Notes under the pieces: model-generated
The model's database searches: none
What the model was told of the DNA's origin: nothing
What the model saw: the letters and a program-made list of their open reading frames with translations, nothing else
Part shown: piece after piece, positions 9,827 to 18,349 of the stretch
Layout: every line of letters begins with the position of its first letter
Numbering within the stretch: position 1 is the first letter of the stretch
Made by a program: the position numbers and the translations under genes
Source of the DNA: Tipula vernalis
Taxonomy: Eukaryota > Arthropoda > Insecta > Diptera > Tipulidae
NCBI GenBank assembly: GCA_958295665.1
Contig: OY282560.1
Coordinates: 99,983,930-100,047,929 of the forward strand
Length of the DNA: 64,000 nt
Reading direction: 5' to 3'

Positions 9827-12490
9827 TCACAGGTTCATTAGTTCGAGTGGATCTGTTCTTCTCAGACGTCTAAATCGCGGCTGTTTTAGTATCTCCCTGG
9901 CCAATTCGTTGGGATGTGCTTCTAGTTTTGAATAATATTTCGAACTGAATTCTTTAATTGTTTCTTTAACGGTTTTAATCCCAAGGTCGTGATGTATATT
10001 ACTATTTCGAATGTACCAAGGAGCATTGGTGATACTGCGAAGTATTTTCGCTTGGGTTCGTTGCAGGAGTTCTCTGTTTGAAGCGCTGGTGGATCCCCAT
10101 AACTGAATACCATAAGTCCATATGGGTTTGATTATCGCTTTGTACAGTAAAACTTTATTGGCTAATGACAACTGAGATTTTCTTCCCATCAGCCAATACA
10201 TTTTGGAAAATGTAATTTTTATTTGGTTGCGCTTTGTTTCAATATGATTTTTCCACGTTAACCTTCTATCCAGATGCAAACCTAAGTATTTTACCTTCGT
10301 TTGTTGAGGAATATTTTTATCGTTTAATTTCACTGGTGGGCAGGTGCGTTTGTTTAGCGTGAATGTGACGTGAGTTGATTTGTTTTCGTTCACTTTAATT
10401 CGCCATGCCTTTAGCCAGTCCGCGACCTTGTTTAAATGATTCTGTAATTCCTTTGAGGCAATTTCAGGATTAGTGTGAGACACCAGGATGGCAGTGTCAT
10501 CGGCAAATGTTGATATTATCACTTTGTTGGTTACAGGTATATCAGCTGTGTACAACAAGTATAATATTGGTCCTAGAACGCTACCTTGCGGGACACCTGC
10601 ATTAATATCATTTAAGCAAGTAGTTGCACTGTTTTGTTTGACCATGTATTGCCTTTGAAGAAGATAGTTTCCCAGAACTGAGTGAAATTTTTTCGGTAGA
10701 AGCTCCTTAATTTTGTAAATTAGTCCATCGTGCCAAACTTTATCAAAAGCTTGGGCGATATCCAAAAAGGCAGCAGCAGAATATTTCTTTTCCTCGAAGG
10801 TGATTTTGATTGCATTTACAATCCTGTGTACTTGCTCTGTAGTACCATGTTGGTTTCGCAACCCTAATTGATGGTCTGGAATAACGCGCCGTTCTTCTAA
10901 TATTGGTTTCAATTTCATTAGTAACATTTTTTCAAATAGCTTTGAGATTGTGGGCAGCATGCTTATTGGACGATATGATGAGATTTGCGTTTCTTTTTTC
11001 CCTGGCTTATGTATCATTGTGATCAAAGATATCTTCCATTTTTGAGGAATATAACTGGTTCGCATGACCGCGTTGAATATAAATGTTATTAGTTTTATGC
11101 ATTTATCCGGCAATTCCCTTATCATTTTTCCAGTAATAAGATCATGTCCTGGTGCCTTTTTCGGGCTTATGCAAGTTTTAATTGTATTCTTAACTTTCTT
11201 CCAGTTATACTTTATAGGTTTGTAGGATAAACCATCATCCGTTGGCTGGGGTAGCACAAAATAATTATCTTCTTCGTGTGGGACGAATACTGTTGCTAGA
11301 TGAGCAGCAAAAGCATTGGATTTTTCTTCATCACTTCTCGCCCAATTTCCAGTTGGTAGTCTAATCGGTGGATTCGAATTTGTTGGCCTTTTTAAATTTT
11401 TTGTTGCCTTCCACAAGGAATAATCTGTCCTCTCGGTTGCCGAAAGATCAATTAAGTAGTTCTTTACGCGCTGGTTTTCTTCTTCGCTCAAAGCAAATCT
11501 TAGGGCCTTAATAGCTCGATTTAATTTCCACTTCAATAACTGTGATTTTGTTTGCTGCCATTGACGGCGAATCTTTCGCTTTTCCTGGATTAGTTCCTGT
11601 ATATTATGTGACAGTTTATTAACTTTTTCCGAACTACTTATGCCGGGTGTAGCCCTTTTAGCAGATAATGTCATGACATCTTTTAGATTTTCTGCCGCCG
11701 CATCAATATCAGCTGGTGTGATCAGAGGAATATTAAGTAGACACTTTTGTTCGACTAACCTCCTATATTGATCCCAATTAGTTTTTTTGTTTGTAAGACG
11801 GTTCGGTATTTCGTTCCTTAGGACATCAGTACTCAATGTTACTATTACCGGTGAGTGATCAGAAGACAGATCATAGCAATCAGTGGCCTTAGCATATGTA
11901 CGTGGAATCCCCTTAGTTACACAAAAGTCAATTAGATCAGGAGTTTTCTTTTTATCCGTGGGCCAGTAAGTTGGGTTACCGGCAGATAAATAATCCAGGG
12001 ACTGTTCCTCTATGGCATCATAAAGTTGTTTACCTTTCGGCGAAGTTAATCTGGAACCCCAATGAGTATGTTTAGCGTTGTAATCACCACCCGCAAGAAA
12101 TTTATTACCCAGCTGGCTGAAATAATCCAAGAACTGGAGTTTTTTTATAGCATGTTTTGGAGGGCAGTACACTGCTGATATGACGCAGTTTCCAGACCAC
12201 TCCTGCAGACAAATGCTCGTTGATTGTATATGTTCTTTCTCATATTTTGTAAGTTCGTAGTGTTTTAATCTTCGCTTAATCAATACAGCAGTGCCTCCAT
12301 GTGCTTTACCATCTGGGTGCTTGGTGTCATAAATAGAGTACCCATTAATTTTGAAATAGCTATTTTTGGTGAAGCGTGTTTCTGATATTAACATTATGTC
12401 AATATTGTGTTCAGTGAGGAATGCATGTACCTCCGATTTATGTTGTGTTAGGCCGTTTGCATTCCATATGGCTATTTTGATGATGGTCAT
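9827..12490 (-). CDS. Jockey LINE ORF2: endonuclease-reverse transcriptase, 887 aa
   Basis: The frame is open for all 887 codons, the only uninterrupted LINE polymerase in the window. The APE-type endonuclease occupies about residues 1-235: IAIWNANGL, ISETRF, AGGDYNAKHTHWGS and LSSDHSPVIV. RT occupies about 440-730: APGHDLITG, YRPISMLPTISKLFEKM, AAFLDIAQAFDKVWHDGL, AGVPQGSVLGP and the catalytic STFADDTA. A C-terminal thumb ends near RRTDPLELMNL. There is no RNase H, as expected for Jockey. The ATG overlaps the ORF1 stop as ATGA (12490-12487), suggesting translation by stop-start coupling. ORF1 of this copy is broken, so it could move only with ORF1 supplied from elsewhere. Confidence 0.92.
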   Translation of the reverse strand: MTIIKIAIWNANGLTQHKSEVHAFLTEHNIDIMLISETRFTKNSYFKINGYSIYDTKHPDGKAHGGTAVLIKRRLKHYELTKYEKEHIQSTSICLQEWSGNCVISAVYCPPKHAIKKLQFLDYFSQLGNKFLAGGDYNAKHTHWGSRLTSPKGKQLYDAIEEQSLDYLSAGNPTYWPTDKKKTPDLIDFCVTKGIPRTYAKATDCYDLSSDHSPVIVTLSTDVLRNEIPNRLTNKKTNWDQYRRLVEQKCLLNIPLITPADIDAAAENLKDVMTLSAKRATPGISSSEKVNKLSHNIQELIQEKRKIRRQWQQTKSQLLKWKLNRAIKALRFALSEEENQRVKNYLIDLSATERTDYSLWKATKNLKRPTNSNPPIRLPTGNWARSDEEKSNAFAAHLATVFVPHEEDNYFVLPQPTDDGLSYKPIKYNWKKVKNTIKTCISPKKAPGHDLITGKMIRELPDKCIKLITFIFNAVMRTSYIPQKWKISLITMIHKPGKKETQISSYRPISMLPTISKLFEKMLLMKLKPILEERRVIPDHQLGLRNQHGTTEQVHRIVNAIKITFEEKKYSAAAFLDIAQAFDKVWHDGLIYKIKELLPKKFHSVLGNYLLQRQYMVKQNSATTCLNDINAGVPQGSVLGPILYLLYTADIPVTNKVIISTFADDTAILVSHTNPEIASKELQNHLNKVADWLKAWRIKVNENKSTHVTFTLNKRTCPPVKLNDKNIPQQTKVKYLGLHLDRRLTWKNHIETKRNQIKITFSKMYWLMGRKSQLSLANKVLLYKAIIKPIWTYGIQLWGSTSASNRELLQRTQAKILRSITNAPWYIRNSNIHHDLGIKTVKETIKEFSSKYYSKLEAHPNELAREILKQPRFRRLRRTDPLELMNL

Positions 12491-14024
12491 TTTTGGCTTT
12501 TTACGACTATCTGCATCAGCGTGCTCATATTCTGCATCATTAGATCCATGGTTCTCTCCATCATCGCCATGAAGCTTTGCATCATATTAGCCAATTTGTT
12601 TAAAGCTGTTGTGATGTTTCCCTCTTCACTTGCTTGCACCTTAGGAGCGGTACCTTTGAGAACACTTGCGTATGAAACCCCTTGGTGCACGCTGCCGTTT
12701 TCAGTTGCGCACTGATTTTCATTTCGAGCGTTTCTGTTTACAATTTCTGGCCGTGCTTCTTTTCTAACTGAAGAATGAAGATTAAGGATTCGCTGCTCTG
12801 CTCGCTGCTTTGGATTTATTCTCCTTTTCAATTCCAGATAAATTGGACACCCTCTATAATTAGCTGTGTGACTTCCATCGCAGTTGCTGCATTTTCTCAC
12901 TGATGCTTCATTTATTGCTTTATTGCAAACCTTTGAATTATGGAGTTCACCACATATAACACAAACATCGTTCAAAGTGCAATAGGCTCTAGTGTGGCCA
13001 TATTCTTGGCACTTAACGCATTGTACCGGCCCATTTCTTTTCCTGGGTTCCTCAATAGTACCCCTTCTGTGCAATAGATATTTTAGGTCAAATATTGCAT
13101 GGTTGCCTTTAACCTTTTTATTGTCTGGTTCTAATTCCAGACGAAACAATGGCTGAGGAACCTTCTCCCGATTAAAATATTGGTAATAGTTTTGCACTGG
13201 AAACCTTTTTCAGTGAGAGCAGCTTGAATTTCGTTTGCATCCACGTAACTCTCTATTCCTTTTAACACAACAACCAATCCTTTTTGGCTCTATAGTTGAT
13301 ACGTGTAGTAATGTTTACCAACTTGGTCGAAATGTTTAATTAACGCTCTGTAAGCATCAGTATTGAGCGGTTGAATTTTTGTTTCTTTTATATCTCCTCT
13401 TTTGATCCCGGAAATATAAAATGCACCTTCAGTGATAAACTCGATCGTTTTAGCAAGTTCTCTATTTGATTCTTCCTTCAAATAGATTGGTGGTGGCTTC
13501 TCAGCTTTTGAAGTTTTTTCGGGCGGCGGCTCGTCAACAACCAAGCAAGAATACCTATTACCATGCGTTAATTCAACGCTAGCTAGCTTAATGAATTTAT
13601 TCGCGCTTGCACTGGCCGCTGATCTAGGGCTTCTTCTTCGTTTTGATGTGACAGTAATATACCGGTCTATTCCCGTTTGCACTAAACACTGACCTACATC
13701 ACTGTTTATTTTATTGTCATCTGATGTCGATGCACTCTCATTGTTTTTTTTATTGTCAATATTTGGCGACGATGCACTTTTATTTTCGTTAAGGTTCAAC
13801 ACACCAATGTTATTTAAATTAATAATTTCACTTTGATTTAAATTGCCTGGTAAGGTAATTTTTTGAACATTTAAAGTTTGTTGTCGCTTTGGACTATGCT
13901 GCACTTTTGTATTTTTATTAAAAATATCTGAGGTCGTGACGTTCGGTGGCAAATCGCTTGCGGACATCGCTGTCTGCTGATTTTGCCCAGCCTTTTTTAC
14001 TTGAGGCGGAGATGAGAACATCAC
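12487..14024 (-). pseudogene. Jockey LINE ORF1 (nucleic-acid-binding protein), broken
   Basis: The N-terminal 244 codons (14024-13290) are Ser/Asn-rich and then basic, ending EGAFYISGIKRGDIKE..YYTYQL at a TAG. The same frame continues past that stop (SQKGLVVVLKGIESYVDANE) and then needs one base shift near 13200 to join the last 236 codons. Those have three CCHC-type knuckles: CVKCQEYGHTRAYC, CVICGELHNSKVC and CSNCDGSHTANYRGC. A methionine-rich helix follows. The family's ORF1 binds element RNA. One nonsense change and one single-base deletion separate this copy from an open frame. Confidence 0.85.
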
Positions 14025-14158
14025 GATTTCACTTATTTTTCACATCACAAAATTTAAAAAAAAAAATAAAAAAAAATGATTTAAACTGCTGATTCAACTT
14101 TTCACACAAGTAATAAGTAAATTATTTAAATGTTTACTCGGTGGTAGCAAAATTGCCC
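14025..14158 (-). other. 5' leader of the Jockey LINE
   Basis: This AT-rich sequence lies between the ORF1 ATG and the inferred 5' end. Jockey elements usually have an internal promoter here. I see no clear motif. Confidence 0.45.
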
Positions 14159-14323
14159 TCAATAAAATTAAAAAAAAATAATTAAAAGTAAATTGTGAAA
14201 CACGTGATAAGAAAAATAGTTTTCATTTTTAATACAAAATTCACTGATTTCAAAACTTTAACATCAATTTTCTCAAAATGCGTTTTTTGTAGTTAAGTAA
14301 AACATGCTTAGCACGGCAGTGTA

Positions 14324-15626
14324 AGAACGCCATTGGTCATAGATGGGATCTGAAGCCGGAGCTGGTACACTGGCTCTACACCGCCGTAGTGAGACCTGTA
14401 CTCATGTACGGGGTGGGTGTTTGGTGGCCAGCTCTGGACAAGGTAACTTACAAAAGTAAGATTGAGAGAGTGCAAAGAACGGCCTGCATGCTTGTTAGCG
14501 GGGCATTGAGGTCGACACCGACAAGTGCCTTAGAGGTTATGTTGCACCTTCTTCCGGTCGACATTTTTGGCAAACAGATGGCGGCAAATACGGCTGTACG
14601 ACTTGCAGCCGTCTCTCAGTGGAAGTGTCTTAGTATAGGACACTCTACTATTGTCAGATCGTTGAAGGATGAGCTGGCGAATCTTGACTACATTAAACCT
14701 ACTCTACGCTTCGAGAAGCGATTTCGGACCTCCTTCCCTTCAAGGGAATCCTGGAGGAATAGACCGTTATCGGAAACCGAAGCGTTGCAATTCTTCACAG
14801 ATGGCTCCAAGCTAGACGGCAAAGTAGGAGCTGGAGTATTCTGTGACAAATTAAATGTAAATATTTCTATTCGTCTCCCTGATTACTGCAGCGTGTACCA
14901 AGCTGAAGTCGTAGCGATTGAGGAGGTCATGACGTGGTTGAATCATAATGTGTTATCCTCAGACGATATCACAATCTATGTGGACAGTCAAGCGGCGATC
15001 CGGTCGTTAGAATCGGTGTCTTTGGCGTCACGGGTGGCGTTGAGTTGTCACTCATCTCTAAATGAGATGGGTGAGCATTTCAACATCCAGGTAGTCTGGG
15101 TCCCAGGTCACTCGGGCGTCATGGGGAACTGCAGGGCAGATGAACTTGCTAGGCATGGTACGACTCTCCAGCTGCAACCGGAAAGGGCAAGTCTGGGGAG
15201 ACCTATCACAGCGCTGAGACAAGCACTTGGGAAGCAGGCGCTATCCTCAGCGGGGGAAAGGTGGTCTAACACCCTCACCTGTAGAGTTGCAAGACAAGTT
15301 TGGCCAAAGCTGGACTTGGGGCGCACTAGGGCATTAATATCCTTACGCAGACGTGAATTAAGAACGGTCGTAGGAATTCTCACGGGACACTGCCTTTTTG
15401 GAGAACATGCAAGAAGGCTGGGTCTGGAGGCTAATGACTTCTGCAGAAGCTGCTTGGACGAAGAGGAGGAAGAGACGTTGGTCCACTTCCTTTGCTCGTG
15501 TCCAGCATTGGCTCTCAGAAGGCACAAACACTTAGGTAAGTTCAGGATGGACTGACTCTCGGATCTCGAAAACATTAAAGTGCGGGACGTCTTACGCTAC
15601 ATAAGTAGCTCGAAATGGTTCCAATA
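14324..15626 (+). pseudogene. LOA LINE ORF2, C-terminal half: RT thumb and RNase H
   Basis: This resumes the frame cut at 9543, with one copy of the TGTA duplication spanning 14320-14323: RNAIGH..DLKPELVHWLYTAVVRPVLMYG. An RNase H domain follows with the first acidic residue in FTDGSKLDGKVGAG, then YVDSQAAIRSL and WVPGHSGVMGNCRADELA, so the D-E-D-D core looks complete. A zinc-knuckle-like C-terminus has CRSCLDEEEE and HFLCSCP. A TGA at 15553-15555 ends the open frame. Reading on gives LSDLENIKVRDVLRY to a TAG at 15624-15626, so the TGA is probably a late nonsense change. Confidence 0.85.
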
Positions 15627-15700
15627 GGGTTAAAAGGGGATACATCCTGTGGTATCACAATGGACCGTCACCGGTCTAAGTGTGCGTAAGCAGCCACTCC

Positions 15701-15724
15701 AACCTAACCTAACCTAACCTAACC
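15701..15724 (+). repeat. AACCT tail at the LOA 3' end
   Basis: Four AACCT units plus AACC end the element in place of poly(A). A second LOA copy ends in three AACCT units (28372-28386), and a third fragment on minus ends in two plus AATC (32975-32989). The repeat is the complement of TTAGG, the ancestral insect telomere unit. Confidence 0.9.
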
Positions 15725-15736
15725 TATATTCAGGCC
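15725..15736 (+). repeat. 12-bp target-site duplication, right of LOA LINE
   Basis: This is an identical copy of 5267-5278. It starts directly after the AACCT tail of the LINE. Confidence 0.9.
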
Positions 15737-15771
15737 ACATAGAATAATAAAAGTAACTTACCATACGTAAA

Positions 15772-15857
15772 AACGCCTTCAATTTCAAAATTTGCGTTTA
15801 GTTCGTCAACCACATTCGTCCAAAATAAATTTTTTTTTCTTTATTTTTATAGCTCAT
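15772..15857 (-). pseudogene. Harbinger accessory protein, exon 1
   Basis: An ATG at 15857 opens a short basic stretch. After a nine-A run, the frame WTNVVDELNANFEIEGVF follows, shifted by one base. It ends at TATG|GTAAGT (15771). Joined to the acceptor AAAG|GTGATG at 5242 the codons run Y-G-D-V-V-K-K-W, so the original intron was 61 bp and the LINE landed inside it. The A-run frameshift indicates decay. Confidence 0.7.
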
Positions 15858-15999
15858 ATGGGTTGTGATTCATAAGAAATATCAGGCCCGCGCATAATAA
15901 ATTTTACATTAGCTGCCGCAATTAATTGCAGCGACATAATTTATATGTTAAGTTAATTTATATATTACATATTTTCCTTTGTACACAAATTTTCTTTGG
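15858..15999. other. Harbinger interior between accessory gene and right arm
   Basis: This is AT-rich sequence without a coding signal. It probably includes the accessory-gene promoter. Confidence 0.4.
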
Positions 16000-16258
16000 T
16001 AGAAATGTCAGAAAAAAGTATCTAATGTCAAAAAAAAGAATCAAATCCAATTCTTTTTTTTGCTATATTTGCTCGATTAACTGCTAGAAAAATTTAGCTA
16101 CCATTTTTTTTTTTTGACGTTTCTATATTTTTTTCAAATCTATGGTGTACACAGTCACTCTCACAAATATTTTGTATATATATTTTTCTCTCACTCCGTT
16201 TGTCTTTTCTAGTCACTGAAAAAGTGGGGAAAAAGTGAGTGATCATACAGCCATTAGC
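16000..16258 (-). repeat. Subterminal inverted-repeat arm of the Harbinger element (right)
   Basis: This is the inverted partner of 2909-3276 in three separate blocks. It lies about 780 bp further from its terminal repeat than the left arm does, which points to extra sequence inserted on this side or lost on the other. Confidence 0.65.
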
Positions 16259-17064
16259 GAAAATTTTATTAGTACGTACTGAGGTACTTGTAAAATATTA
16301 AAATGTCGTTTATACATTTTTCTAAACCAAAATAAATTATCTTTTATATTTTTTCACAAATATACATAAATAAGTTATGCGAGTAAAATTTGCATTTCTA
16401 TTTCTATGTCAGCTGCCAAAGAAGACGCTACATATATAATTTAAGTATACGACTGGATTATTTGTGATTACATATTTTGAATCCAAAATGATACGTGTGC
16501 TAACGTTTGCTAAATTAATTTAGTCAATTAGTTGAAGAGCATTTTCTGTTTATTCGAGGTAAACAAATCTCTCACTGTTCTTTGTAATTTCATAATAATA
16601 TGTCTTACTATTGGGAAACATACAACCGACAAAAAGACAGTATGGTCCCTTTTAAAGAAAATTTGAGTTCCGTTGGACCCCTTATACTTTCGTGGTTATC
16701 TAAAATTATTGGTAGATCCTCTGGGATAGGCGCTAATTTTTCATATAGAGTTTGAGATAAAACTAACTTTATTTAAATAACACGTTGAAGCATGTCTATT
16801 TGACTGCACAGGCCGTTATAACCGCAAAACTTGGTGCACATTGGCCCAACGATGTTTTAAACAACCGTATTAAAATCAGGACAGAAATTAAAATCGCGCC
16901 AACTAAAAGTATCCGCGGCTAATCTTTATGCCACAATAATTTTGTCAAAACGTCAAAATTTTTTGTAAACATCTGAAAATGAATAAAAATTGCACAGGCG
17001 TCTGCTGTAAAAAAATAAAAATTTAAAATTGAACGGACGTTTTTCTAGCCAACTACAACAAATT
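16259..17064. other. Unexplained segment inside the right arm of the Harbinger element
   Basis: The left arm has only about 95 bp between its terminal repeat and the GGCTGTATGAT block, whereas this side has about 800 bp. The extra sequence has no long open frame and no terminal repeats or target duplication that I can define. Confidence 0.5.
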
Positions 17065-17110
17065 TATATCGAGGTTTTTTTTCGCTAAAATTTGCGCTTG
17101 GTTCCTATGC
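17065..17110 (-). repeat. Right terminal inverted repeat of the Harbinger element
   Basis: This is the partner of 2769-2813. Read on minus from 17110 it begins GCATAGGAACCAAGCGCAAA and ends in CTCGATATAAA. Confidence 0.8.
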
Positions 17111-17116
17111 AGATCA

Positions 17117-18346
17117 TGTCTCATGAAACGACACCAAAATGCGTAAGACAAATAAACACCAAATTTCAATTTTCTGTCATTTCGTTTTAAATCTGCCTCT
17201 TCGTACGCACATTGTATTCATCATATTCTTTGTCGGTTCTCTCCTCTACCAAGAATATGATGAATACACTACTCGTTTGAACGGGCAGAATGAGTTCGGT
17301 ATTTAATTTTATTGTTTCACTACTAACAACCACTTAATACAAAATTATTGTTTAACTACATTTTAATAGTTGAACAAATTTTTGGATCACCATTTGTGAT
17401 CCAAAATCAATGTTGGATCAAATACGTTCAAATACTTCATATATTAATTTTGATCTGATCCGGATCACTATACGTCAAAAAATGCAGCTGTAATGTAACC
17501 AAAATGGTTCACAAGCGAAAATTTGACCCGCAGCGTTCTGAACTTGTTGTTGACTCGCAGGGTATGAACTTGTAGCTAACTTGATGGTATACATTTTTTC
17601 ACCAGAAGTACGCATCTTGAAGGTCGCGCAAAATTATATGGCACAAATAAATAGCAACACAAAGAACTGCTAGGGGATTTGTTATAATAACGAATATTTT
17701 CGGCATTTATCGTTCTTTAATAGCGGGCCAAAGGAAATAAAGAAAGAAGCGAATATTACAAAAACGTACCATTATTTTCCTTTTTCTTTTTTTGTCAGCA
17801 ACTAAGAAGCGACAGACGTTGTAAATAGTCGCCTTATGTAAAACCGGAAATAACGTAGAATAATTAAGTAGTTTCGAAGAGTCCAAGCCACTCAACGCTA
17901 CTCTAGCTCTCAGACATTCTAATCTAAGCAATCTGAAATATTTCGAAAATACTCAAATATCTCAGTGAGATTCTCATGATCTCGTCTATAGCCGTAAACC
18001 TGTAATACTAAGCTAAAATAATCTCAAGAGCATCAACTCAAGAGCAGTTCTCAAAAACCTTGAGTAAGCTAGAAAAGTATCTAGAGAAAGCGTCGAAAAT
18101 TTCGAATATCCTAGAAAATCAACAACGTATTTATTCAAATAATCTCGAGTGATCCCCATAGAGTGGAATTCATTTACAGCGCCTATGGTTTTAATGACAT
18201 TTGGCATAATAACGACTTAAACATTCAGTCCTTGAAATCTTCACGTTTTTTCCATATAAAATCATGATTCTACATGTTTTCAAAATAATAAAAATCGGGT
18301 TATTACGACAAACGAGACGTTTCTTGATATTTTATGCGCATATTAT
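17117..18346. other. Non-coding stretch with two hairpins
   Basis: No gene is seen. A perfect 18-bp hairpin with a 20-base loop spans 17213-17268 and a 7-bp one spans 17384-17402. TTGATCTGATCCGGATCA at 17450-17467 nearly repeats the 18 bases just outside the left Harbinger end (2751-2768). Confidence 0.6.
17213..17268. repeat. Perfect 18-bp stem hairpin
   Basis: TGTATTCATCATATTCTT (17213-17230) pairs exactly with 17251-17268 around a 20-base pyrimidine-rich loop. Such perfect stems come from small palindromic elements. I see no evidence for a processed RNA. Confidence 0.75.
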
Positions 18347-18349
18347 TTA

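Larger units (their letters stand above)
9637..14158 (-). mobile_element. Jockey-clade non-LTR retrotransposon
   Basis: It is read on minus. The 5' end is near 14158, ORF1 at 14024-12487, ORF2 at 12490-9827, and a 17-base poly(A) tail (T-run on plus) at 9637-9653. TCAATAAA occurs at 9629-9636 and at 14159-14166, fitting an 8-bp target duplication. The APE endonuclease plus RT without RNase H, and three zinc knuckles in ORF1, fit the Jockey clade. The 4.5-kb length is complete for the clade. Confidence 0.85.
9544..14319. mobile_element. Short TIR DNA element (MITE-like) carrying a Jockey LINE
   Basis: The first 16 bases, CTGCCGTGCTAAGCAT, are perfectly inverted at 14304-14319. Imperfect pairing continues for about 55 bp (CTTAACTACA, then TTTTGG/CAAAATTGA-like blocks). 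TGTA is duplicated at 9540-9543 and 14320-14323, and removing the insert restores the LOA reading frame. Without the Jockey insertion the element is only about 250 bp, so it is non-autonomous. The superfamily is not clear from the ends. A 4-bp duplication that is not TTAA excludes typical piggyBac. Confidence 0.8.
5279..15724 (+). mobile_element. LOA-clade non-LTR retrotransposon, full length, interrupted
   Basis: A GC-rich 5' leader (5279-5896) is followed by ORF1, ORF2 (endonuclease, RT, RNase H) and a tail of AACCT repeats. Perfect 12-bp target duplications bound it. The RNase H domain after RT and the ORF1 C-terminal domain resemble LOA-type elements of insects. R1 or I clades are less likely alternatives. 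A short DNA element carrying a Jockey LINE (9544-14319) splits ORF2. Without it the LINE is about 5.7 kb. Confidence 0.88.
2769..17110 (+). mobile_element. PIF/Harbinger DNA transposon, split by a nested LINE
   Basis: The outer ends are inverted repeats: 2769 onward reads GCATAGGAACCAAGCGCAAA and the complement of 17110 inward reads the same, followed by TTTTAG, an A-rich run and CTCGATATAAA. Inside are the two genes usual for this superfamily: a DDE transposase on plus (3380-4492) and a MADF/Myb-like accessory gene on minus (4514-5242 plus 15772-15857). AGATCA abuts both ends (2763-2768 and 17111-17116). It could be the target duplication, but the family normally makes 3-bp duplications and the sequence is near-palindromic, so the exact ends are uncertain. 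Removing the LINE insertion leaves about 3.9 kb. Confidence 0.85.

Noticed and set aside
15701..15724. Telomere or internal telomeric repeat
   Set aside because: The repeat is only 24 bp, sits exactly at the LINE 3' end and is followed by the target duplication. It is the LINE tail.
17707..17931. Minus-strand frame of 74 codons
   Set aside because: No recognisable motif. It lies in non-coding DNA outside the Harbinger element.
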